Assembly: GCA_038503075.1 (NCBI GenBank) | Contig: JBCAML010000010.1 | Coordinates: 744,001-808,000 of the forward strand | Reading direction: 5' to 3' | Length of the DNA: 64,000 bases | From: Gyromitra esculenta | Lineage: Eukaryota > Ascomycota > Pezizomycetes > Pezizales > Discinaceae | Shown: piece after piece, positions 39,706 through 48,564 of the stretch | Layout: every line of letters begins with the position of its first letter | Numbering within the stretch: the first letter of the stretch is position 1 | Translations under genes and position numbers: made by a program | The notes under the pieces: model-generated | The model's input: the letters and a program-made list of their open reading frames with translations, nothing else | The model's database searches: none | What the model was told of the DNA's origin: nothing

Positions 39706-40995
39706 ATGGAAGGGGCCGCCGTTGCCGCAAAACGCTTCCCCACCAGGGAAGCTTTCGCCCAAGCCTACAGAGACGATCCCGCAGAGCTCTACAACGAACT
39801 CAGGGACCTCAATCAAGCCCTGGAGGACCAAATCGATGTCCTCCAGGAAAGCGAGCGAGAAACTGAGGTCAAACTCAATACAGCTCGCATCCAAACCGAT
39901 AACGCCCTCCGTCATGCCACGGAACAAGACCAACGAGTCACCGAGGCTGCAAGTCTAATCGCTCGGCTGCGACAAGAACGGAATGAAGCCCGAGCCGCTA
40001 GCCAAGTTCCCCCCGCTCCACCTAATCTTACGGCCACCCCTCCACCAACAAATTCTCATCGATCAGAACGGATGCCAGATCCTGAGAAATTTGATGGATC
40101 TCGGGCTAAACTCCCCGGCTTCATCCTACAACTCCGCTCCAAACTCACTGTCAACCGAGACCGCTTTGCCAACGAGACCACGATGATCCTCTATACTATT
40201 AATCGTCTAGAAGGAGCAGCGTTGGAACAAGTTCGGCACACCGTCCTTCCCTCAGGCCTCACCACCTGGACCAGCGCAGAACAACTTATCGCCGCCCTAG
40301 AAACCGCCTTTGGAGATCCAGATCCGACCGGTACTGCTCGACGGGAACTCCATCAGCTCCGTCAAGGGAAACGCGACTTCTCGGCTTACTTAGCCGACTT
40401 TCAAAGGATCATGGGCCAGCTAAACTTCGACGAGAACTCCAAGATGGACGCCCTGGAACATGGCATGTCGGAGGAACTCAAGGAAGCAATGGTGTTTGCA
40501 CCCACCGCCCCTGCCACACTCCAAGAAATGATTCTCACCCTTACTCGACTGGATAATCGTATCCGAGCCCGTAAGGCTGAAAAACGAGGAAACACTCGCG
40601 ATGGTATGGGCCAGTTTAGTGCTCCTGCCGCCTTCACCCCCACCTCCTCTTTCACCCCGGGAGGACTGGCCCCTATGGATCTATCGTTCGGCCGCACCAG
40701 CAATAACTCTCGTCCCCCTCAGGACCAACGGTACACGATGGTTAATGGGAGAAGAAAGCTGTCGGAGGAAGAGAAACAGTGGCGCCGTTCCACTGGAAAA
40801 TGCATGTTTTGCGCCGCTCCGGACCACTCTTACGCCAATTGCCCCTCCGCTCCCAAAAAGCCCGCTATGAGGGGAGCCCTCACCGCACCCCCCGCCCCGC
40901 ATACACCCCCCGCTTCCTCTTTGCCGCCACCACCTCTTCCACCTCAGTTTTTTGCGTTAGAATCAGCAGACTCAGCCAACGGGTCTTTAAACTAG
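39706..40995 (+). CDS. gag: Gyp-E1 Gag
   Basis: 429 aa. It has an N-terminal coiled coil (LNQALEDQIDVLQESERETE), a gag domain (FDGSRAKLPGFILQLRSKL, then AYLADFQRIMGQLNFDE), and a CCHC knuckle (CMFCAAPDHSYANC). It starts about ten residues later than Gag of Gyp-E2 and Gyp-E4 (at MEGAAVA). The stop codon directly follows the frameshift heptamer. Confidence 0.95.
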   Translation: MEGAAVAAKRFPTREAFAQAYRDDPAELYNELRDLNQALEDQIDVLQESERETEVKLNTARIQTDNALRHATEQDQRVTEAASLIARLRQERNEARAASQVPPAPPNLTATPPPTNSHRSERMPDPEKFDGSRAKLPGFILQLRSKLTVNRDRFANETTMILYTINRLEGAALEQVRHTVLPSGLTTWTSAEQLIAALETAFGDPDPTGTARRELHQLRQGKRDFSAYLADFQRIMGQLNFDENSKMDALEHGMSEELKEAMVFAPTAPATLQEMILTLTRLDNRIRARKAEKRGNTRDGMGQFSAPAAFTPTSSFTPGGLAPMDLSFGRTSNNSRPPQDQRYTMVNGRRKLSEEEKQWRRSTGKCMFCAAPDHSYANCPSAPKKPAMRGALTAPPAPHTPPASSLPPPPLPPQFFALESADSANGSLN

Positions 40996-41030
40996 TACAA
41001 CCAAGGTCGATCAGTGACCCTACCTTGGTT
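40986..41030 (+). promoter_or_regulatory. Programmed -1 frameshift signal, Gyp-E1
   Basis: TTTAAAC at 40986-40992, stop TAG within the 6-nt spacer TAGTAC, then a hairpin AACCAAGG (40999-41006) / CCTTGGTT (41023-41030). Confidence 0.88.
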
Positions 41031-42047
41031 CAAAATTTCTTACCTTTATCTGCATTTTCGATTTCGGGGTTTTCGGTTTCTGGTATGAGCGTGGAGGATC
41101 AATTGGATGGGGAACATTTTGTAATATCGTGCAACATTTCCCATAGCAATAAAATTATAAAAACCCACGCTTTACTAGACACCGGAGCCTCCGGATTTGC
41201 ATTTATCGATCAGAAATTCGCGAGTCACCATTCCTTACCTCTTACCCCTTTAAAAACTTCCCGCCAACTTGAGGTCATCGATGGTCGCCCTGTCGCATCA
41301 GGAGACATTACCCACATCGCCAACCTCAATTTGTCCATTCAAAATCACCGAGAACAAGCCCCCTGTTTTGTGACCCAACTAGGCCACTACCCTCTAGTCT
41401 TAGACATACCGTGGATGAAACACCATGATGTGCAACTTCACTTCGCCAACAAACGCATTGAGTTTAATTCTAAACTCTGCACCACTCACTGTGCCCCTCA
41501 CTCCCCCATCGTCACCTCACCATCGATCCCTGCTCCTCCCAGACTAAATATGTCCTTTGTTGGCGCTGCCAGCTTTAGAACCCTTACTAGAAAACGCAAC
41601 CACCAAGCTTACGCCATGTCGCTCTATGAGATAAACAAACTCATAGACAAAAAAACAACCAAGGAAGAATGGAAATCAAAGATCCCAACCGAGTACCACG
41701 ACTTCCTGGACATGTTCGATAAAGCGAAAGCACAAGGACTGCCCCCACGCCGCCCCTATGATCATAAAATACAACTGATGGAAGGGAAGGATGCACCATT
41801 CGGACCACTCTATGGGATGTCAAGGGAGGAACTTATCGTTCTCAAAAAGTATATCGAGGACAACCTAGAGAAAGGCTTTATCCGTGCCAGCTCGTCTCCC
41901 GCCGGCTCCCCTGTACTCTTCGTAAAGAAAGCAGATGGCTCCCTCCGATTATGTGTGGATTATAGAGGTCTAAATGCCATTACCGTCAAAGATCGCTATA
42001 CCTCTCCTCTCATACGAGAAACCCTCGATAGACTGGCCAAAGCTCAA

Positions 42048-42458
42048 TCTCAAGGAGTGAGATTCTCGTCAAGCTCTCAGGTATCCCCCGAGATGAGCAG
42101 TGCTACTTGAACGAGAAACTAACGACAGGAGAGTGTGCGAAGGTTCTACAGGCTCTACCAATTGGTTCAAGTCAAGATGGCTTGAAGACAGCGACAGCGA
42201 AAGATTACGAGGTGTAACCTGAGGTGGTATTCGTGAGATACAAAGAGTGTACAAATAGAAGACGTTGCTTAAAGAAAGAAGAAGAAAAGTACAAATGAGG
42301 GGAAATCCCTTCGCTTATATACCACATTCCACCCCTTTCGATGACAAAGACATGACTCATTGTAACGAAAAACTCATGAAAACGCAAAGAACAACAACGA
42401 AATCCAACAACCATATACCCACGTATCTAATCGACCAACATAACAACCATCCATGAAA
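42048..42458 (-). repeat. Gyp-D 3' LTR
   Basis: 411 bp, ends TTTCATGG...CCTTGAGA. A polypurine tract (GAGGGGGGGCTAC) adjoins it. Confidence 0.95.
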
Positions 42459-42672
42459 GTAGCCCCCCCTCATAGCCGTGAGCTCCTGCGAACACTAACC
42501 ACTCCTTCCGTCGGTTTATCCGGATATCGTTGGTGGAAAGAATCTACCGCTTCCGTCTCTTCATGGTACTCTGCAGGTTCCCAGGTGGGTAGTGCATAGC
42601 CAGTCCATTCGACCAGGTATTGAAGTTTTCCACGGTGTAAACGGGAATCTAGAATAGCTTCAACAAGGTATT

Positions 42673-43094
42673 TTTCACGGATACGAAGGAATAAAGGGTC
42701 AAGGATATTGTATGGGTTATGAGGAATCTCGGTTATAGTAATAATGTCTTTGTGTTTAGGTTGTTTTCGGATGTTCTCGGTTATGAGTCATAAGGGTTGG
42801 AAAGCGGGGTATTTAAGGATGGATTTCGCTCGCTTGTATCTTGTTCTCTTTCTTTCCTCAAGCAACGTTCTCACTTTACTTCTGTTGTATTGTTTTAATA
42901 CTATCTCGATTCTACCTCAGAATCCTCGCTGTCGCCGTCGCTGTAAAAGTACCCTCACACTTAACTCGCCTGGAGTTAGACCCACGTAGGACCTGTAGAC
43001 AACTTCGTCGCTCTTATCGCAACAGTTTTCGTTTAAGTAGCTCCGCTCACCTTCTGGGATACAGAAGGGCTTAGACTGGAACTGAACCGTGAGA
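42673..43094 (+). repeat. Gyp-E2 5' LTR
   Basis: 422 bp with a GTATTTAAGG box and AAGCAACGT at 42860-42868. The PBS at 43097-43106 pairs with ten LTR bases (CAAGCAACGT), one more than in the other copies. Confidence 0.95.
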
Positions 43095-43137
43095 TTACGT
43101 TGCTTGCTCCATCTACACCTCCTACACCGAAGCAACA

Positions 43138-44475
43138 ATGAGCTCCTCCGCCCCCGTCACCTCCTCATCTGAAGGAGCCGCCGTCGCCACACCCCGCTTC
43201 CCCACAAAAGAAGCCTTTGCCCAGTCCTATAGAGACGACCCCGTCGAGTTGTTTAATCGACTCCGGGAACTCAACCAGGCTCTCGAGGATCAAATTGATG
43301 TCCTGCAAGAAGGAACGCAGGAGTTAGAAATAAAACTCAACACCGCCCAGATCCAAACGAACAACGCCAACCTCCACGCCCAACAACAAGATCAACGAGT
43401 CAGCGATGCCTCAACCCTTATTGATCGATTACGTCGAGAACGGAATGAGGCTCGAGCAAACCTTTCCCTCCCCCCGGCTCCACCAAACCTCACGGCCACT
43501 CCCCCGCCACCATCAGTCACCACCCATCGCTCTGAACGTATGCCGGACCCGGAGAAATTTGACGGATCCAGGGCGAAACTCCCCGGCTTCATCCTCCAAC
43601 TCCGTTCAAAACTCGCGGTTAACAGAGATCGGTTCGCTGACGAGAATACCATGATTCTCTATACAATCAACCGCTTGGAGGGAGCAGCCCTAGAACAAGT
43701 TCGACATACAGTCCTTCCTTCTGGCCTCACAACCTGGACCAACGCCGCCGCCCTCATTGCCGCCCTGGAAACTGCCTTCGGGGACCCCGACCCCACAGGT
43801 ACCGCTCGACGAGAACTGCACCAACTTCGCCAAGGCAAACGCGACTTTTCCGCTTATCTAGCGGATTTTCAACGCATCATGGGACAACTAAACTTCGATG
43901 AAAATTCGAAGATGGACGCCCTTGAACATGGTATGTCAGAAGAATTAAAGGAAGCTATGGTTTTCGCTGCCGCTATGCCCGCTACTCTCAACGATATGAT
44001 CCTAGTTCTTACTAGAATGGACAATCGTATCCGAGCCCGTAAGGCAGAGAAACGAGGGAATAACCGCGAGAACATGGGGCAGTTTAGTGCTCCGGCCAAT
44101 GCAACGACTCCCTTCGTCCCCGCCTCATCATTTGTACCAGGAGGCCTTGCTCCTATGGATCTCTCTTTCGGACGTACTAGCAACCTTTCTCGCCCCCCTC
44201 AGGACCAAAGATACACTATGGTCAACGGCAGGAGGAAGCTATCGGAAGAAGAGAAACAATGGCGCCGCTCCACAGGAAAGTGTATGTTCTGCGCCGCCCC
44301 CGATCACTCCTACGCCAACTGCCCTTCCGCCCCAAAGAAACCCACGATGAGAGGAGCTCTCACCGCACCACCCGCTAACCGTACACCTCCGGCCTCCTCT
44401 CTACCACCACCACCTCTCCCCCCTCAGTTTTTTGCTTTAGAATCCGCCAGCGCCTCAAGCGAGGCTTTAAACTAG
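43138..44475 (+). CDS. gag: Gyp-E2 Gag
   Basis: 445 aa with the same plan as Gyp-E1 Gag: Ser-rich start (MSSSAPVTSSSEGAAVA), coiled coil, gag domain, CCHC knuckle CMFCAAPDHSYANC. The leader between the LTR and the ATG is only 43 nt. Confidence 0.96.
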   Translation: MSSSAPVTSSSEGAAVATPRFPTKEAFAQSYRDDPVELFNRLRELNQALEDQIDVLQEGTQELEIKLNTAQIQTNNANLHAQQQDQRVSDASTLIDRLRRERNEARANLSLPPAPPNLTATPPPPSVTTHRSERMPDPEKFDGSRAKLPGFILQLRSKLAVNRDRFADENTMILYTINRLEGAALEQVRHTVLPSGLTTWTNAAALIAALETAFGDPDPTGTARRELHQLRQGKRDFSAYLADFQRIMGQLNFDENSKMDALEHGMSEELKEAMVFAAAMPATLNDMILVLTRMDNRIRARKAEKRGNNRENMGQFSAPANATTPFVPASSFVPGGLAPMDLSFGRTSNLSRPPQDQRYTMVNGRRKLSEEEKQWRRSTGKCMFCAAPDHSYANCPSAPKKPTMRGALTAPPANRTPPASSLPPPPLPPQFFALESASASSEALN

Positions 44476-44510
44476 TTCAACCAAGGCTGACCAGTGACCC
44501 TGCCTTGGTT
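44466..44510 (+). promoter_or_regulatory. Programmed -1 frameshift signal, Gyp-E2
   Basis: TTTAAAC (44466-44472), spacer TAGTTC containing the gag stop, hairpin AACCAAGG (44479-44486) / CCTTGGTT (44503-44510). The loop holds the GTGACCCT common to all copies. Confidence 0.9.
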
Positions 44511-47500
44511 CCGTCTTCTTCTCCTTTGTCTGCATTTTCAATTTCTGGGTTTTCAGTTTCTAGTTTAAGCGTGGAGGATCAGTTAGATGGGGAACATTTT
44601 GTAGTTTCGTGCAACATTTCCCATAATAATAAAATCATCAAAACACACGCTTTACTAGACACTGGAGCCTCTGGATTTGCATTCATCGATAAGAATTTCG
44701 CGAGTCACCATTCTCTTCCACTTTCGCCGTTAAAAATACCCAGACAACTTGAAGTAATCGATGGCCGCCCAGTTGCCTCAGGAGACATTACTCACCTCGC
44801 CAACATTAACTTGTCCATCCAACAGCACCAAGAACAAGCCCCCTGTTTTGTGACCCAACTGGGACACTATCCCCTAGTGCTAGGAATTCCTTGGATGAGT
44901 CACCATGATGTTCACCTTCACTTTGCCGATAAACGCATTGAGTTTACTTCTAAACTCTGCACCACCCACTGTGCCCCTCGCCTACCCCCTGTATCAACAC
45001 CCTCGATCCCCGCTCCTCCCAGGTTAAACATGTCATTTATTGGTGCCGCCAGCTTCAGAACTCTCACCCGAAAACACTCTTCCCAAGCCTATGCCATGTC
45101 CCTCTACGAGATCAATAAAATCCTAGAGGAAAAGACTAGTAAGGAAGAATGGAAAGCAAGGATACCGGCCGAGTACCACGAATTCCTGGATATGTTTGAT
45201 AAAAGCAAAGCCCAAGGATTACCTCCACGACGCTCGTACGACCACAAAATTCAGCTAATGGAAGGAAAAGACGCACCGTTTGGCCCCCTCTATGGAATGT
45301 CCCGGGAAGAACTCATTGTTCTCAAAAAATATATCGAGGATAACTTGGAAAAGGGCTTTATTCGCGCCAGCTCTTCCCCTGCCGGATCCCCCGTCCTCTT
45401 TGTAAAGAAAGCTGACGGCTCGTTGAGACTCTGCGTGGACTACCGAGGCCTAAATGCAATCACTGTCAAAGATCGATATACCTCCCCGCTTATTCGAGAA
45501 ACGTTAGATCGTTTAGCCAAAGCACAATGGTATACCAAACTAGACCTTCGAGACGGCTACCATCAAGTACGCATTGCAGAAGGAGATGAGTGGAAAACAG
45601 CCTTCCGCACCCGTTACGGTTTATATGAATACCAAGTCATGCCATTTGGCCTAACCAATGCCCCCGGAACTTTCCAGCGATTCGTAAATGACTGTCTCAC
45701 GGAATATTTGGATATATTCTGTACCGCTTACCTAGACGATATCCTAATTTACAGCGATACATTTGCGGAACACCAGATTCATGTACGGAAGGTACTGCAG
45801 ACACTTAAGGACAACGATATCCTACTGAAGCCGGAAAAATGCGAATTTGAGGTACAAACCACGAAGTATTTGGGTCTCATCCTCACCCCCGACGGCATCA
45901 AGATGGACGAGGAGAAGCTTAAGGCTGTCCGAGAGTGGGGAACGCCAAAAAGCGTTAAAGACGTCCAGGCCTTCCTAGGATTCGCTAATTTCTATCGTCG
46001 TTTTATCCTCGGCTTCTCTAAACTCGCTGCACCTCTCACAGCCCTCACTCGGAAAGGAATTAGCTTCGAATGGACCGTCGAAGCAGATATAGCCTTCGAA
46101 AACCTGAAGTACGCCTTTACTACAGCCCCAATCCTAATCCACTTTGACCCCGACAAGAAAATCATTGTGGAAACCGACGCCTCCGATTTTGTATCTGGAG
46201 GTGTTCTATCACAATACGACGACGCCGGAATTCTACACCCAGTCGCTTTCTTCTCTAAGAAGCATTCACCTGCTGAATGCAATTACGAGATCTATGACAA
46301 GGAATTACTGGCTATCATCAGGGTCTTCGAAGAATGGCGCCCGGAACTCGAAGGCTCAAAACACCCCATCGACGTTATCAGTGATCATAAAAATCTTGAA
46401 TATTTTATGAGCACCAAACAACTCAACCGTCGTCAAGCAAGATGGGCAGAATACCTCTCGAGATTCGACTTCGTCATTACTTATCGACCAGGAAGTCAAG
46501 GAGGAAAACCGGATGCATTGACAAGGAGATCAGGAGATCTCCCCAAGGAAGGGGATGAACGGCTAGCACACCAGAGTCAAGTGGTGCTAAAAAAGGAAAA
46601 CATTGATCCAAAGCTAAGTTTGTTGTCGGCTTCTTTGTCAAATGAAGCCGCTGAACTGGACGCCCCCCTTAAAAAACTCTTCGAAGAAGGATATATTGCT
46701 GATAAGTTCCCGGAAAAGATACTCCTGGCACTGAAAAATAAGGACCAAAGATCAAAGGAAATTACCCTAAGCGAATGCAAGGAAAAAGATGGAATGCTCC
46801 ATTACCGAGATTGCATCTACGTTCCCGACTCCGACCCTCTCCGCCTAGAACTCATTAGAAGACATCACGATACCCCCGCAGCAGGACATCCAGGACGAGA
46901 TAAAACCTTTGAACTCCTGGCGAGAACCTTTTATTGGCCGAAAATGAGGGAAATAGTGAGACGCTACATACGTAATTGCCATATTTGCCAAAAAGCAAAG
47001 CCAGTCACCCAACGTACCCAAGGTGTCCTTCGACCCCTACCAATCCCTCAACAACCCTGGCAAGAGATCTCGATGGACTTTGTTACTGGCCTCCCCGAAT
47101 CGAATGGTTATGATGCTGTTATGGTAGTCGTTGATCGTTTATCAAAGATGCGACATTTAATCCCATGCAATACTACGGTCAATTCTCGAGAAGTTGCAGA
47201 TCTTTATCTACAGCATATTTGGAAACTTCATGGTTTGCCTACACACGTCACGTCCGATCGAGGAACGCAATTCACTGCCCATTTCTGGAAAGAACTTTGT
47301 CAACGCCTAGGAATCCAAGCCAGGATGTCTACTGCCTTTCACCCTGAAACTGACGGACAGACGGAGAGATTTAACGCGGTCATGGAACAATACCTACGCT
47401 CTTACGTATCCTATCAACAGGAAGACTGGAGCAGATGGCTACCTATGGCCGAATTCTCAGCAAACAACCAGGAGTCTGCAAGTACTAAAGTGTCCCCCTT

Positions 47501-48164
47501 TTTCGCCAATTACGGATACCATCCCCGTTTCGATACTACGTTTGTTCCAACTAAAGCTAGCCCTCAAAGTCTGGATGCAGCCTCTTTTAGCCAAACCATG
47601 CAGGAACTCCATGACTACCTACAAACGCAGATGAGAACCGCTCAAGATATTCAGGAAAACGCTACGAATAAACACCGTATGCCCGCCCCGAATTATCAAG
47701 TCAACGACCAGGTCTTCGTGTCAATGAAGAATATCAGAACTACACGGAGTGCTAGGAAACTGGACTGGAAATGGATGGGACCTTACCCGATTAAAGAAAT
47801 AGTGTCGCCCTTTGCTTATGAAGTTGACCTTCCGCCTTCAGTTAAATACCATCCGGTTTTTCATGTGTCCTTATTAAAACCGGCAGCCAACGATGCTCTT
47901 CCTGGCCAAGTAATTCCCCCACCTGTACCTGTTGTTGTTAACGATCAAGAGGAGTATTATATTGAGAAAATCTTGGATCAACGGATATACCGCGGAAGAC
48001 AACAATACCTTGTTGAATGGACAGGCTATGCTCATCCTACCTGGGAACCTGCCGAAGATCTCGAAGATACGGCCGCCCTCGATGCTTTTCTTGCTGTAAT
48101 ACCTAATGTTCGCAGGAGCTCACGTTTGAAGAGGGGGGCTACTTTCACGGATACGAAGGAATAA
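44466..48164 (+). CDS. pol: Gyp-E2 Pol polyprotein (expressed by -1 frameshift)
   Basis: 1233 codons from the heptamer, fully open. Protease HALLDTGASGFAFI, RT LRLCVDYRGLNAIT and YLDDILIYS, RNase [17 protein letters not shown], integrase HHDTPAAGHPGR...CHICQKAKP and SDRGTQFTAHFW and FHPETDGQTERFNAV, and chromodomain YLVEWTGYAHPTWEPAEDL are all present, as expected of an active element. It ends eight codons into the 3' LTR. Confidence 0.96.
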   Translation, partial: FKLVQPRLTSDPALVPSSSPLSAFSISGFSVSSLSVEDQLDGEHFVVSCNISHNNKIIKTHALLDTGASGFAFIDKNFASHHSLPLSPLKIPRQLEVIDGRPVASGDITHLANINLSIQQHQEQAPCFVTQLGHYPLVLGIPWMSHHDVHLHFADKRIEFTSKLCTTHCAPRLPPVSTPSIPAPPRLNMSFIGAASFRTLTRKHSSQAYAMSLYEINKILEEKTSKEEWKARIPAEYHEFLDMFDKSKAQGLPPRRSYDHKIQLMEGKDAPFGPLYGMSREELIVLKKYIEDNLEKGFIRASSSPAGSPVLFVKKADGSLRLCVDYRGLNAITVKDRYTSPLIRETLDRLAKAQWYTKLDLRDGYHQVRIAEGDEWKTAFRTRYGLYEYQVMPFGLTNAPGTFQRFVNDCLTEYLDIFCTAYLDDILIYSDTFAEHQIHVRKVLQTLKDNDILLKPEKCEFEVQTTKYLGLILTPDGIKMDEEKLKAVREWGTPKSVKDVQAFLGFANFYRRFILGFSKLAAPLTALTRKGISFEWTVEADIAFENLKYAFTTAPILIHFDPDKKIIVETDASDFVSGGVLSQYDDAGILHPVAFFSKKHSPAECNYEIYDKELLAIIRVFEEWRPELEGSKHPIDVISDHKNLEYFMSTKQLNRRQARWAEYLSRFDFVITYRPGSQGGKPDALTRRSGDLPKEGDERLAHQSQVVLKKENIDPKLSLLSASLSNEAAELDAPLKKLFEEGYIADKFPEKILLALKNKDQRSKEITLSECKEKDGMLHYRDCIYVPDSDPLRLELIRRHHDTPAAGHPGRDKTFELLARTFYWPKMREIVRRYIRNCHICQKAKPVTQRTQGVLRPLPIPQQPWQEISMDFVTGLPESNGYDAVMVVVDRLSKMRHLIPCNTTVNSREVADLYLQHIWKLHGLPTHVTSDRGTQFTAHFWKELCQRLGIQARMSTAFHPETDGQTERFNAVMEQYLRSYVSYQQEDWSRWLPMAEFSANNQESASTKVSPFFANYGYHPRFDTTFVPTKASPQSLDAASFSQTMQELHDYLQTQMRTAQDIQENATNKHRMPAPNYQVNDQVFVSMKNIRTTRSARKLDWKWMGPYPIKEIVSPFAYEVDLPPSVKYHPVFHVSLLKPAANDALPGQVIPPPVPVVVNDQEEYYIEKILDQRIYRGRQQYLVEWTGYAHPTWEPAEDLEDTAALDAFLAVIPNVRRSSRLKRGATFTDTKE

Positions 48165-48564
48165 AGGGTCAAGGATATTGTATGGGTTATGAGGAATCTC
48201 GGTTATAGTGATAGTGTCTTTGTGTTTCGGTTGTTTTCGGATGTTCTCGGTTGTGAGTCATAAAAGTTGGAAAGCGGGGTATTTAAGGATGGATTTTACT
48301 CGCTTGTATTTTGTTCTTCTTCTTTCCTTAAGCAACGTTCTCAGTTTACTTCTTCGGTACTGTTTTAATACTATCTCGATTCTACTTCAGAATCCCCGCG
48401 GTCGCTGTCGCTGTAAAAGTACTCTCACACTTAACTCGCCTGGAGTTAGACCCACGTAGGACCTGTAGACAACTTCGTCGCTCTTATCGCAACAGTTTTC
48501 GTTTAAGTAGCTCCGCTCACCTTCTGGGATACAGAAGGGCTTAGACTGGAACTGAACCGTGAGA
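48143..48564 (+). repeat. Gyp-E2 3' LTR
   Basis: 422 bp. The polypurine tract GAAGAGGGGGG ends just before it. The pol stop lies inside it. Confidence 0.95.

Larger units (their letters stand above)
42673..48564 (+). mobile_element. Gyp-E2: complete Ty3/gypsy retrotransposon, innermost of the nest
   Basis: 5892 bp with 422-bp LTRs, TSD GTATT (42668-42672 and 48565-48569), and intact gag and pol. It is related to Gyp-E1 but has a short leader without the upstream ORF. Despite being the innermost insertion, its LTRs are the most diverged in the window (about 21 differences, all in the first two thirds). Confidence 0.95.

Noticed and set aside
42845..43074. Small frames inside the family-1 LTRs, repeated in each copy (for example LTRLELDPRRTCRQLRRSYR)
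   Set aside because: The frame recurs because the LTR recurs. Changes between copies are not biased to third positions, and it lies across the R/U5 region, so translation is not supported.
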